From the NCBI GenBank assembly GCA_009761415.1, contig QUOL01000010.1:744001-808000 (forward strand): a stretch of 64,000 nucleotides of DNA, read 5' to 3'. Position numbers and translations under genes: made by a program. Positions 24,701 to 37,800 of this stretch are shown in pieces (the first letter of the stretch is position 1; every line of letters starts with the position of its first letter). Under the pieces are notes generated by a model. It was not told where the DNA came from. It did no database searches and saw only the letters and a list, made by a program, of their open reading frames with translations. The DNA comes from Sarcomyxa edulis. Taxonomy: Eukaryota > Basidiomycota > Agaricomycetes > Agaricales > Mycenaceae.

Positions 24701-27700
24701 TAGACGAATCTTGGAAAGACAAGATGCCGTCGGTATACTTACGCATGTATGCGAAAGTTGGAGTTTGTTCGACATCTTGGCAGAGGAAAGTGCAGAGGTT
24801 CTTAACGATTTTATCCGGAGGCTGGGCGATGCCATGTTGGGCGCAAAACTCGATGAATGAGGCAACTGCTACTGCAGACCGAATTTGAAGATCCAGATTA
24901 TCTTCGCTCTGTCTCGATCGTGAGTGAAATAATACGACACAACGTAGATCAAATGGCTCGTACCTTGATTCCGTTCATGATCCCTTTCACGACAGGGCTC
25001 ACTTTGTCCGGAGTACTTTTGAAAGCAACAAAAGCCGCAGCAAACGCCGCCGACACTCGAATATCATGCTTTCCTTTGACCTCGACGTAACGCTCAATAC
25101 TGGACACGACTTTGAGCCGTTTGTCGTTGATAACTGCGAGCTCCCTCTTCTTCGTTCGGCCCAAACTGTCCTTGAGCCTGGTATACATAGGTCCGACAGC
25201 AGCTTCTGCAGTCTCGATGGTAAAACATCCGGGTTTCGTTCCTGTGATATCTACGTCCGTTCCCAAGAACGGGATAGAAGAGATAGGCAGCTTGCAATCT
25301 GTAGCAAAGGAAACGAGAAGTGTGTGGCATTCGTTGTGTATGCGAGCCAAAGTGAATGCCATTTCGTGATATGCCGGAGGAGGATTACTTTGTAGCCAAG
25401 CCAAGGTCTTCGTACTGAGCTCTTGTGCCAAAATCGATTTCTCGATAAGCGGCGTTCCCGAAGGGGTGGATGTGGCTTCGTATTCGCGAGCCCATTCCTC
25501 GGAAATGATAGCGCTGAGAAATTTCTGGAGCATACTAGTGGAGTCGATGTAATGAGTGAGAATCGGCCGAAACAGCTCTTCCATGGCGTTGTTCTGCGAA
25601 CAAAGACGCAAAAGCGGTCAGCGAGAAAACGCGTTGACAGCGGAATCATGAGTCTCACATCAACGGGCCAAAACAAAATCAGATATGCCAAAGCAGTCGC
25701 GGCCGTCACTCTTGCTTTAATGGTCACTTCTACAGTTATTAGGGACAGATCCTGTGCTAGCATATTTTTATCGACATTGTGCCGTTCGGGTGCCAAACCC
25801 CCATCTTCAGTGATGGAAGGGTTATAAAAATTTGTAGTATCGATTGGAACTCCTAACGGAGTCATCGTGATAGCGTACCAGTCGAGGATGAGTTGTTGAT
25901 TGATGACGCTCTCCATCCATCCGGCCCTAGCAGCCATGATGGACAGAGCCGCTTTCCAGGCAGATAAACTAGCGTCTCGGATATCTGAACGTTCTTCCAC
26001 AACGAGATTCTGGAAGAGAAGGCGGAGGAAAGGAGAAGCTATCCAGTCTCGAGGAAGTGATGATACAGTCATGAATGAATCGAGAGTTTTGACTACCGCG
26101 AGGCGGACATTAGGTATTGTGTGACGGAAGAAAGGAAAGAGTGTGGGTGCGAGTGTAGAAAGTGGAAGTCTGTATATGGGCAGCGCTCAGAAGAGGCGCC
26201 CATAGCGATAGGAAAAGGAAGACATACGATAGAGCTTCATTGGCGAGGATATCGATGACTTTGTCATAGGTAACGAGTTTGCCTTAAGCACAGTTCAGCG
26301 TCGATGATCAAAAAATAAACAAACTGATCAAACCTAGCAGATCCATGACAGCTCCAACACTAGAGCTGAGATCGTCTCTCATGTCGCCGAGGCAATGCCA
26401 TAGAACGGTCAAAACGCGGTCAAGAGAGTCGGGCAATTGTTTCACCAGATGCTCGGCCACCGGTAGTAAGCATGACGCTGCCACAGCTCGAACATCGTCG
26501 TCTCGGTCTCCGAGACTATCAAAGACGAGCATTAGTACAAGATATAATCTGATAAAAAAAACCTTACCCGAGAACAGCTGCGTCAACGACACCGGTCAGG
26601 ATCTCGATCCCCGTAGCGTCGAAATCGCCGTTTTCCGATTTGATGGTATTCGAAGACTCGAACAGGTCACTGCGAACTGCGACTTCGTACTTGATGCCGA
26701 GTAGCCCGGCATGTCTGACTTCCCAAACATGGCTGCTTTCTTTTTGCTTCTTGCCTTCCGCACCATTAGACGACGGAGAAGTAAAGTCTTGTCGGATCAT
26801 CTGTAATAGGATGGAGTGCACATGGGCTACGGATCGTCGAGGCATGTGAATAAGTAGAGATGCGAGAGTTTGTGAAACAGTCTCTCGAACAGGAGCTACC
26901 ACCTGATTGACAAATGTCAGCAAGTGACTTCTCGAGGCAGACGTCAATAGACATACCTGATCAGAGACAAAGTCACCAAAACGATCTAGGACAAACACGT
27001 AGAGAAATTTGGCAGAAAGATCGTTGCACCATTGTTCGTGAGCAATTTCATTTTCTTCGGAAGAAAGACCATCTGGAATTTGCAAGAAAAAAAATCAATT
27101 ACAGATCTACGACCGTTGCAATACTGTCTCCTACCTTTCATTCCTCCACATTTCCCCTGTACTTTGAGTAGTTCTCGCAGCGCCATCGCTGCACCATGTC
27201 GAACTTCCCAAGCGGCGCTGAACAAATCGACCTCTAGAATTTTGACCACGCCGTCCCATATCCAGGAGCCCGGGACCACCTCCAATGCTTTCGACTGTTG
27301 GGCAGCTTTGGGTGATACGGCGCCACCTTTCGACGGGTCAATGACGACTTTGTCAGGGGATGGCCCGGTGGCAGCTCCACTTGGGCTCCCTAGACGCGAA
27401 GAAGAGGGTACAGGTTTCTCATCCGCAGCCACAAGGCGTACTCTGATTAAAGAAACAAAAAATTAATCAAAGACAACAACGTGGGATCTCTGAAGAATCT
27501 CTTACTTGCTTGACGAACCAGTAGCGGTGGCACTATATTTGGTTCCAGTAGCTTGAGGGGGTGGCGCAGCGACAAACGCCGAATTCCCGGGTTTTCGTTT
27601 CCGCTTGAGCCGATTTCGTTCACGAGCAGACATAGCAGCCAGATCAGCAGGAGCGGATGGGTCATTAGGTGTCGTGGGCGAAGGATCGGCGGGCGTGACG

Positions 27701-28497
27701 GAACGTGTGGGAAGTGATACTTTGATGTCGGGAGGGCATACGTCCATGGGCGAGGGAGGTATTTCCTCTGGTTTCACGTCAACGTCCATGTTACCCTCAG
27801 GAACGGCGCCGGTGAGTTCTTTGTCCAAGTCCATGTCGATATTGTCCAGGAAATCGAGTCCGAGACGCTTCATTGCATCGTTTCGGGCTTTCTTGACCTC
27901 AGTGGCGTTCGAGAGGATACCCACGGGTTTTGTGAACTCTTTCCCAGAAGACCCGAGGAGGAGTTTACCCTTCAGCATCAATTCCTGGACGGAGAAAGTG
28001 GGAAATTCGGGAGTGGGCAGTGGCTCATCAGGGGAACGTTTCATATCTTCGTCATCCTGGGACGGTTCCCAGAGCGGTACCAGAGAAAATATCTGGGACA
28101 GAGCGACAGAAGCAGCTGTTCGCGTCTCATATGATTTTGAATGCAGAAATGGAATAATCTAGCAAGGTCAAAAAAAAATCAGGCAACAAGATCAACGAGT
28201 CGAGGTACGTTCTATACCCTTGCGACGACTGCCATTAGTTCCCCCCATGCCGAGGGGTCTCCGCGAGAAGAGATGTGTTGTCGGTTCGGGTTTGACTTTA
28301 TGTCTTCCTCGATTGCAACATCACTAATTACGCTTTTTGCTGCCAACTGAGCAAGCTGTTTAGCGGCTGTATTCCTCACAGAGGCTGAAGAACCAGTGTC
28401 TAGAAGAAGGAGGAGCCGGTCCAACCTGAGATAATATATTTTTGTTTTAGACACGAAATGAAGAGGATCGATCGGCCGGCACGAACCTCGAGGTCAT
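21736..28497 (-). CDS. MOT1: TATA-binding protein-associated Snf2 ATPase Mot1/BTAF1
   Basis: A large multi-exon gene. Exon 1 (28487-28497) encodes MTS plus part of Arg, then exon 2 from 28425 continues RLDRLLLLLDTGSSASVRNT, matching the Mot1 N-terminus. HEAT repeats fill 28400-23900 (for example DSDEDIRSTATNTFASLVKM). The Snf2 ATPase follows: LRKYQQDGVNWLAFL, the Walker A loop MGLGKTLQSICIL split by an intron near 23600, the DEGH box at about 23270, SGTPIQNNVLELWSLFDFL, and the helicase C-domain with VGGLGLTLTGADTVIFVEHD and MDRAHRIGQKK near 22130. The end LDLSSFMGSLGR is typical of the family. Mot1 uses ATP hydrolysis to remove TBP from DNA and so redistributes TBP among promoters. All key motifs look intact. 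Confidence 0.95.
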
Positions 28498-29006
28498 TAC
28501 TTGAAAAGGAAGTTTGATCGGGCCGAGCCAAGGAGGAGCAAGAGGTAAGACTGGGGGATTTTCTCGCGGTGACTGCGTGGCCTTTAAAGCTTTATGCACT
28601 GTCCCCGTGTGACCAGTCACAACATTTTACGCTATAAATATTAGCTCCTTGCTAGGACCCCAATCAACATTCTGTGCATATCCTCTTAGTCTGGGCGGGA
28701 CATCATCGATACCCCCCACGTCCCAAGTGCATGAAGCACCACTAAATGTGGCTTGTCAATGCTGGTCGATTTTCCATCCGTAAAAAAGAGGATCGAGGGA
28801 GGAGGTCCATGTGAAACGAACGCGCTTCCGATTGATCTGTGACACACGTTTTGGTCTAGATCTGCCTCTATTTGGACCTACGTTCGGGGTCCTGCGAGCA
28901 TCATTTTAGTTTTAGTTTTGACGCCACGCCGGTTCTTTTCGTTTCTTTTCACGTTCACACACTCTAACTCGTCCTTGTTCCCTGCAAAGATCCTCATTCT
29001 CGACAA
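28498..29006. promoter_or_regulatory. shared divergent promoter region of MOT1 and the JmjC gene
   Basis: This gap separates two divergent start codons. A CT-rich and TTTTAGTTTTAG-like stretch near 28900-28985 lies just upstream of the JmjC gene. No conserved transcription-factor site can be named from one sequence, and no repeat or RNA gene was seen. Confidence 0.4.
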
Positions 29007-30509
29007 ATGTCATGGGCGCTCCGACTTTTGCGCGATTTGGCTGAGCAGCTGAAAGATAATGAGGATCCCTCTACGACATGTGAGTGGAGGAACATCACAC
29101 GGATTCGTATGTCTGACAGCGCGATACAGCCCTATTCAATTGCGGTGTAAAAACCTTGGAAGACCTTCGTTTAGCTGCTCAGGATCTAGCTATTACTGAA
29201 AGGTCGCCGCAGCAATCATGTGAGACGTTAGAAGCGCTCATGCAAATATCCTATGGGAATATGTCGTCAAAAGTTTCTGGCGTTCCCAGCGTATGTTGGA
29301 GGAGGCTCTATACTGACGCCTGCTTTCTGCGGTCGTTGGCAGACGTTAGCAATGATATTCCCTCCCAGTCGATCATATTCGAATCTATCGCGAGGCTGGA
29401 TCGCGCAATCATCATCTCGGGCGCGCCTGGTGAAGGCAGACTTGACCTGATTCTACATGTCATCCGAAAAATACAAACAGACTACCTCGACCCACTTCCC
29501 TGCGATCTAGTGCATCGTTTTCTCTCTTCGCCAAGATTACCTACTGATCTCGCGACATCGTCGAAACAAGTTCCCATAATCGCTCCACCGTCTTTCTCAG
29601 CCTTTCAGAATCACCTCTGCCAGCGCCCATTTATTCTGCAAGGATTCGCTCATGATTGGCCAGCCATGGCGGAACACCCATGGTCTTCGCTCGACTATCT
29701 ACGTTCTGTAGCCGGTCCCGGACGACTCGTACCTATCGAAGTGGGAAACGATTATCGAAAAGACGACTGGACCCAGCGATTAATGAATTGGGATGAATTT
29801 CTGGACGCGCTCGATTTTTCCGACCGTGCACAATCTCCGATCGAGGCAGGACAGCCAGTACAAGAACGCGAAACCTTCTACCTGGCTCAGCACAATCTCC
29901 TGAAACAATTTCCTGCATTGAGATCGGATATTATCGTTCCGGACTACGTCTATGCTTCTTTGTCACCTCCCGGTTATGAGCCGCCAGGTAATGAAGAACA
30001 ACTTGTCTTGAATGCGTGGTTGGGCCCAAAGGGGACCATCTCTCCTGCTCATACGGTGCGCCGTCTTCAAGTAATCGTTGTTCGAAGTTCTCTCATAAGT
30101 TGACTCTCAGGATCCCTATTTCAACTTCTATGGTAAAGTTCTGCCTCAAAAAATGTGATTTGCTCTCTGACACGCTGATCTAGTTCAAGTCGTCGGTCGT
30201 AAAACAATCTGGCTGGCTCCTCCCAATGTATCACCATCAATGTATCCGTACCCTCCGTCTTCGGTTGATCCATCTCTTAATCCTGCCGCCAATACAATTA
30301 ACCCATCTATGAGTAATACCTCCCGAGTGGATGTATTCTCCGAAGAAAGTGCTTCATCTCGCGAAGAATATCCCGCGTTCTGGGAGGACGTCGTTCCGGA
30401 CGCGTATAGTATCACAATGGAGGCAGGGGATTTGTTATTCTTTCCTCCCGGTTGGTGGCACGCGATGCGAAGTGAAGAGACGAGTTTCTCAGTCTCGATG
30501 TGGTTCTAG
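29007..30509 (+). CDS. JmjC-domain 2-oxoglutarate oxygenase (JMJD5/KDM8-like)
   Basis: Exons 29007-29079, 29130-30055, 30111-30132 and 30184-30509 join in frame to about 448 residues. The N-terminal 170 residues are helical. A cupin/JmjC domain follows (PFILQGFAHDWPAM at about 210). The iron ligands HTD (in AHTDPYFNFY, split by introns) and the distal His of GWWHAM are present, with VGRKTIWL supplying the expected lysine. The layout and the FPPGWWHAMRS...FSVSMWF ending fit JMJD5/KDM8-type hydroxylases, which act on protein side chains in nucleus or cytosol. A Ser/Asn-rich insert of about 55 residues lies between the strand at IWLAPP and the distal His. The exact substrate is unknown. Confidence 0.88.
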
Positions 30510-30814
30510 GACGGTTCCGAGATGGTTCATGTGTATATATAGATGACGTGATGCTCCCTATTGTCCTAGTGTAGCCTAGTGTTCGTACGTGAAAGAATCG
30601 CATCAAGTTTCTTTGCATGATCGGGCGTGGCCGAGAACCTCGACGAAGGTGCACTGCCACCCGGGCTGTTACAACTTTCAACAACGGTTGCGTTCAACCT
30701 CGAGCTTGAAACGAGAACACCTCTTGGTTTCGACTTGTCTTTATTTCATGCCCGCCCCAAACTGCTAGCCTTCATAGTAGTCTTGCCTCAAGACTGGGCG
30801 GAATCACCCCTAGC
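30510..30814. other. spacer between JmjC gene and SOG2
   Basis: A same-strand gap of about 300 bp that must hold the 3' end of the JmjC transcript and the SOG2 promoter. No other feature was seen. Confidence 0.4.
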
Positions 30815-33800
30815 ATGTCTTCGTTCGACGTTGATTACAGCGCGGCCAGCAAAAGAGCTTCCTTCAATTCCACGTCTCTCAGTCATGTTCACATCGCCGA
30901 GGCTCTCCTTCGCTCTCCTGACAATGGCGCGACATTGGATTTGACAAAAGGAAAGATCACCGACGTTGGAGAGTCCGGAGCTGAGGAGCTGGCTGCTATA
31001 GGAAGAACAGAGCCCGAGGATAAGAGCTCAGTGCTTAGGTACGTCAGACCGTAACAGCTCTCGTATATACATATTCTGATTTGCTATACCCCTTTCACAG
31101 AATTGCACTGGGAAACAATCACTTGTCTACTCTTCCAATGGCGTTTGCTCTCTTGTCACGGCTCAGATACCTCAACCTAAAGAATAACAACTTTTCCGTC
31201 TTTCCAGATGTGGTGCGTCTAATTTCAGGCTCGAAGCATTTCAGGCTTGACCCTTGGGTGTTTTTTTAGTTGACCGTAATGCCTTCCTTGGATACGCTGG
31301 ACATTAGCCACAACAAGATCAAGAGACTGCCGTCACAGCCAGGTTCTCTCATCAACCTTCGGGTATGCGTCACTTTATAGAAGCCCTTCCCTTATGAAAT
31401 TCACTCGGATATTAGGTTTTCTGCTTTTCGAGAAACAAAGTCACGAGGCTCCCGTTGTACTTGACCAAGTTTCGCAACTTGACTATCCTGAAGGTCGACC
31501 GTAACCCCATTGACTGGCCACCAAAGTCTGTGATGGAAGCTTCCGTCAGCTTAGACACTCCACAAGGAATGAAAGATTGGATACACAATGTTCAGCGGTG
31601 GATTGAGGACGACATTGTTATAGAAGATTCCGGATTCAGCGAGCAGCAAGAAATCGATCATAATATGTCAGTAATATTATTTCTGTCTCGCAGTCTCGAC
31701 TCCTTCTTATCATTCTGACAGCGAGGAAACCTACAACTCGTGGAGCAATGTCCCCAATAATAGCGATTTTGATGCTGGCGTTACTCCCCATGCACGCTCC
31801 TTCTCCGTGGGCTCTAATCTATCCATATCTTCCATTGCCGAATCCCTGCAAGAACCAGAGTCCCCTACTACTTTCGCTCAACCAGAACGGCCGCCTCACC
31901 TACATCTGGGGATTCTTCAATCGTATAGCCCTTCGGACTCTCCTTCATGGTCTCCCGAGAGCTATCTACCCAGCCCAGCTGACTCACACTTCTCAATCGA
32001 CGAGAACACGACCACACTTAATGACACCCTCAGCACATTCCAGCAGCAGCAGCAGCATGGTCGGAATGCTTCTTTTGCTAGCGGACTACGCGAACCTCCG
32101 CGTAGTGATGAATTAGCAGGAAAGAAAAGTATGCCAGATCTGAGAACGGCTAAACTGAACTTTATGAAGAAGATACCAGATCTTCCCGAGCGGGCGTTTC
32201 CACCCATAGCGAGTGGGAGTAACAAAACACTCGATGACTTTTCTATACCTTCGCCTCTATCTCAACGACAAGACTCTGGCTCGTCTCTCAGCTCGGGTCC
32301 ACGTACGAACAAGCACTTCGCTACACGGGAAGTCGCTCAAGCATCCCCTACTCGGGCAATACCTTCGATGGATCATGAGCGCAACTCATACTTTCGCCGG
32401 CTGTCCACTCTTCCCGTCGCCGTTATCTCTACTACCCTTCCCCCTCCTTTGATTTGCCTGATCGACTCTGCTCGGAGTATCCTCTTCGCTGTCTGTCAGG
32501 TATACCAGACTCTCGAACACTACACCAAACACGCTGTAGACGACCGTCTCGCTTCCATTCTCCTAAAAGTACTTGATCCGGCTGCCGTGGATATGTTGCA
32601 ACTAATAACTTCTCTGGATCGTTTCGACGCAATGAGTAGAAAGATGCTCCCTCCTCCTGCAGTCTGTCGATCTGTGGTCGAGAGCTGCAAGGACACAGTT
32701 GCAGTTTTCGGCAAGGCTGTTGGGGTTTTGGCTTTACAGCTGAAAGTCTTGGCCTCTAAGGATGATGTCAGGTATATGAGAACGATGTTGTTGGTACTGT
32801 ATGGAGCCACTGCGGAGATAGCTTATGCATGGCAAGCAATGGTGCCACACATTGAAGCTATCAGGCCACTACTGCGTGCTAAGCCATACGCGGCTCACTC
32901 TCCTACTGGGTTTTTGAATGGGACAGGGAACGCTGAACCAACTCCTGTATCTGCTCCCTCGACAACAACTTTACCATTCCAGCCGGATCCTTCTGTCCCG
33001 ATTTTGCGCTCGCATTCTGCTACCGCACTCGGTGTTGGAAATGCTTCCGTAACGATAGGAAGAACTCGGACAGCACGGCGGCATGCTGGATCGTTCAGTT
33101 CCAAAGACGTTGAATTGGGCAAGTCGTTGCCTTCGTACGATGACGTGCCTAGTTTGTCCGGAGGAGTCATATCTGGCGTTGCAACTCAAACGCCAACACC
33201 GCGGGCACCCAAAAGGCAGCATCCGCCACCGGTATCATCACCTTCTCCAACCAAGAGCCCGGTGGTTCCCTCAGCATCGGTAATGCCTTTAGGAGAAGTC
33301 TCCAGATCGACACATTCACGGCATGGATCCCAGGCTTCCATTCAAGCTTCGTCATCGTCATCATCACCATCTCTCCCTTCTACCACGGCATTCTTGGAAT
33401 TGCCTTCAACTTCAAGAACACAAGTTGACAAAGAGGCGCTTCATGCCGTCAAGGAGGCCGTGGATGTTGCTCCGGCTGTCTGGACCATGATGGACGAAAT
33501 CATAGGCGAGGATGCAAATCTGCATGTCCGAGAAAGTTTGGAACGCGCCAAATCTGTGACCAAGCGTTTGTCAGAGCTTATACGTGCAATGCAAGAAGGC
33601 GACCCTACTGCTGATAGGAAGATCCTGCGCGAGGATGCTCACGTGTTCCTCAAGGTCTGGCAGCCCGTGCTTATTCGTTTCCGAATGTTCGTTCACTGAC
33701 CCACGTTTATAGACTGTCGTTCAGCTATCCAATATAATCAAGACATACGATGGCGCTCATACTGTTTCGTCCGCTCTAAGGAGCAACATAATCAAGCTTA

Positions 33801-34138
33801 CAAATTCTACTGAGGAATTCGCTATTCTTCTACACGTTTCTTCGTTTTCACCTTCCTCAACACCTCGACCCTATTCGCCTATGCTTAGCAGTACCAGTGG
33901 ATCTGGTTCTGCGGGTCTCCAGTTTCAAGGCGGCTTCCTCGCAGCCCCGGAAGAAATCCGACTTGGCTCTAGTCTATCTCGTAGTCGGAGTGCGCAGCCG
34001 TCATCGAGTTTGAAACTCCCAGTGACACCGATACAGGATGGACCACGTAGCGCCTTGCCTACGCAGTCGTTCAAAGTTCCTCCAGTACGACGAGCCCGGA
34101 CACGAGATGCTCGTCTTGATCCTGAAGGCCCAGGATGA
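30815..34138 (+). CDS. SOG2: leucine-rich repeat protein SOG2 (RAM signalling)
   Basis: Six exons (30815-31038, 31101-31212, 31270-31362, 31416-31666, 31722-33654, 33713-34138) close in frame to about 1,012 residues. Residues about 65-195 are LRRs ([40 protein letters not shown]). Next comes a long Ser/Pro-rich linker with a polyglutamine run, then the SOG2 domain ([53 protein letters not shown]). After another disordered stretch the helical C-terminal part ([19 protein letters not shown]) closes the gene. In yeast Sog2 works with Kic1, Hym1 and the NDR kinase Cbk1 in polarised growth and cell separation, and the fungal role here is likely the same. A dinucleotide donor inside the apparent frame at 33655 must be spliced, otherwise a stop follows after 14 codons. 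Confidence 0.9.
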
Positions 34139-34647
34139 CCCCGTAATGATGCGGTACCCATCCGTTCTTTGTATATCTTATTTCTTTTACATTATCTTGG
34201 TTCTCGGGTTCTTAGTATATCTTACTCATCACATCTATATATTGCTTTGCTTTCCCATGCATATGCAACGAGTGAACGCCCCCCTTCGACATGTTAGCGA
34301 CCCGCCCTAACTGCATTCCATTCCTCTATATGAAGCTCGTGGCAGCCCAATTACTCCTCGAGAGCCATTCACTTGGTGATCCCACAATATCCATTGCAAT
34401 ATTGTAGCAGTAGTGAACAGAGAGTCTAAAGGAAGGTAAGTTATCGCAGGTTTGCATTCTTTGTCTATCTCGCTCACATCGTATTGTGCTATAGTGTTGA
34501 TCATGTTCATTGCTGATACGTTCTTCCTTCACTTGCTCGAGTGGCCATGCATGGTCGCTGGAGGTGCATACAAGTTTGAGCCTTGCCCGTCATGCTACTT
34601 TCTTCTAGCTCTTGCGATCGACTTCAAGTTTCTTCCAGTGATATTAG
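34139..34647. other. intergenic region left of the gypsy insertion
   Basis: A plus-strand open frame from about 34452 encodes a hydrophobic stretch and runs into the gypsy element. It has no family resemblance. No other structure was seen before the CTGAC target duplication at 34648. Confidence 0.3.
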
Positions 34648-34652
34648 CTGAC

Positions 34653-34842
34653 TGGAAAGCTGTCAGTTTCGAGACAGCTAACACTGAGAGAGAGGGGATC
34701 TGACAAAACAGGAACGTTGCGTATATTGAAAATGCGAGTATGGAGGGATACGGTGGTGGTAAAAGGTAAGGTAAGAAAAGGTCACACGCGGAAGTATATG
34801 TGATGTCACGGTCACGTAGTAAACTAGGGGACAGAGTTTACA
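34653..34842 (-). repeat. 3' LTR of the gypsy element
   Basis: A 190 bp direct repeat identical to 39849-40038. On the plus strand it starts TGGAAAGCTGTCAG and ends AGAGTTTACA. Confidence 0.95.
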
Positions 34843-34863
34843 CTCCTCCCCACCCAGAAAAAT

Positions 34864-37800
34864 TCAAACGGTCTTCTTTTTCAGCCAGTCATCTAAAGCA
34901 GCACAGTCTTCGACCTCGCGTCGAGGTAGCCAGAGATCTTTATCCGGTCCATATCCTGTCCATCGTACCAAATATTGATATCCTCGACCTCGTTTTCGCT
35001 CGTCGACAATGCAGTCGATGTCCCAGTAGTCGTCGTCGTCAATGGTCACGACGGCGTCAGGCTCTTCTAGTTCACGAGAAGGGAAGAGTTGACCGTCGTT
35101 AGGAATGTGTTTATTGAGGAGGGAGGCGTGGAAGGTAGGAAAAATGTCGGGCGAGTTGGGCATATCAAGGGTGTAGACAGACTTCTCCGGGAACGCTTTT
35201 GTAATTGTGTACGGACCATCAAATCTAGGGACAAATTTGGCGACGCGTTTATCGTCTTTCTGCACGTAGTCGCGTCGACGGTGAAAGGTGGAAAGCATCA
35301 CACGGTCGCCTTCGTTGAAAACGACTTCAGGGCCCCGGTGTTTGTTGGCCTGTGTCGCTTGAGCAATTTTGGCGGCCAGCAAATTATCCTTAGCTTCGAG
35401 CAAATCGGTTTCAAGACGACGTAAGACGGCTCGGGCGCTGGAGGTATCCGTGGAGTCATCAGTAGGTGGATTGACGAGGGGTGGCAGAATGCGAGGGGAG
35501 GAGCCGGTATGTAACTGAAAACCGGAGAAACCAGTGGAGTCGTTGACGGTGTTCATCATGTCGAAGCGAACCCTGGGCAGTGCCCGAACCCAGCCGCGTT
35601 GATTTCGTTCGACGTGATAACGGAGACATTGGTTAATCGTTTTGTTAGAACGTTCGGATGCGCCGTCTGTTTCCGGGTGGTAAGCAGTGGACATCTTCAG
35701 CTTGACGCCGGTCATGGCATGTAAAGCTTTCCAGAACTTGGAGACGAAAAGTTTGTCGCGATCACTGACTATATCACGGGGCAAACCATTTTCACAATAC
35801 CAGTGGTCGAAAAACAGTGTAGCGAACTCTTCGGCGGTGACGTCGGTCCGAGTTGGCACGATGCGAATGTCGGAATTGAGACGGTCGGTCATAGTGACTA
35901 TACAGTCGAAACCTTGGTCGGGTGGGAGTGGACCGATGAAATCAATTGCAACACTATCGCCACGCGCGTCTGGTATAGGGAGGGGATGTAGGGGACCGTT
36001 GGGTTTGGAAGTACGGCCTTTATTCCGTTGACAGTCGGCGCAAGAGGGTACGTAAGATTTTTCCAGATCGCGACGCATGTTGGGCCAGTAGTACGAGTCG
36101 CGTAATGAACCATAAGATTTTTCAAAACCAAAATGACCGAGAGAGTCGTGGGCACACCGGTAGAGGTGTTCGCGTATATCGCCGTAACGTGGAATGACAA
36201 GTCGTCCGCCGACATACATCAATTGGTCTTTCAGCTCGAAACCAGGGACGCTTGCGTCGTTCTTTAGTAGGTCAACGCACCACGGATCAACACTATATCC
36301 GGTGATTATATCGGCAAGGAAGTCGGGGTCAGATTTAATGGTGAAAGTCGAGGCAACGAGTACAGATGGATCGGTGGTATCAAAGGTGTCTTCGGTAACT
36401 GGGATTCGGGAAAGCGCATCAGCGACGGTGTTGTCCTCGCCTTTGATGTAGACTATGTCGAAATCGTATTGTGCGAGGAACTCTTGCCATCGGCATTGGC
36501 GTCGAGAGAGGTCGCGCTGTGTGTCGAAAGACTCCAAGGTACGATGATCTGTGTAGACCACAAAGTTTGCTCCGAGAAGGTCGACACGCCATTTGGCCAA
36601 GGCCCGGACAATCGCGAGAAGTTCTCGTTCATGAACTGGATAGTTCTTTTGTGCGGCGTTGAGTTGCATCGAGTCGTAAGCCACGGGCCGCGCAGTCTCC
36701 CATGTTTCTCCAAAACTGAGCACGGCACCGGTGCGTATGTCGCTGGCATCGCAAGTTACAAAGATTTTGTTGTCGCCTGGATGTTCGTGGTCTATGGTGG
36801 TGAGACAGTCGACCCCGGTCACAATCTCTTTTATCGCTAAGAAAGCGGTTTCGTGAACGGCAGTCCAAGGCGGGAAGAACGCGTCACAAGCTTTTGTTGT
36901 GAGAGGCGTTAAGACAGACGTGAATTCGGCAAGCTTTGGCAGGAAAGCGGCGATGTAGCGGACAAGGCCGAGGAAGGCGCGAACGTCGGAGGACGTGCGT
37001 GGAGACTTCCAGTTCAGAATGCGATCGACTTTAGTAGCGTCGGGTTCAATGCCGCGGGCGGATATGTGGTGCCCTAGAAAATCTAACTCAGTAGTGAACA
37101 GTTCGGTTTTCTTTGGATTGGCGAGTAGATGGGCATCCCGAAGAGCTTGTAAAACGGTGGCCACGTTTTTCTCGTGTTCCTCAATGGTTTGCGACCAAAT
37201 AACAATGTCGTCCAGGTATACATGGCAAATTTTACCAACAATCTTTTGTAAGGCGGCATTTACGCGACGTTGATGAGTGGACGGAGAATTCCGAAAACCC
37301 ATTGGCATAACTAGCCACTCAAATGCGCCGCGGGGTGTAATCACAGCTGTGTACTGGATATCGTCTGGATGCATTCGCGTTTGGAAAAACGAGTTGGTCA
37401 TATCGATCTTCCCCCAGATTTTCCCTTTGGCGCAGTCGTGCAAAATATCGTCAATGCGCGGGAGTGGGTAAGTGTCAACGACCGTATTGGCGTTAAGCTT
37501 CCGGTAGTCGTTGACCCATCGAGGTAGGGCCGTTTTATCCGCTTTGGGGACAATAAAGGCAGGAGACGCGTAAGGAGATGTTGAGGGCCTGATTCGCCCA
37601 GCGTCGAGGTGTTGTTGGATGAGAGTGTCCCAAGCGGCTTGATATTTGCGCGGACAGGAATATCCACGACACGCAATAATTTCGTTAGGATTCTTGAGTT
37701 TTACGCGGTGGTAGACATCGGTGGGTAGTAAATCGGTGTGTGGAAGGGCATCGAACCTATCCGCAAAGCGTTCCATCATCTTCGTGCCCATCTTCTTGAA

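Noticed and set aside
33655..33699. Early stop in the SOG2 frame
   Set aside because: It lies in a 58 bp GT-AG intron; splicing restores the frame to the stop at 34138.
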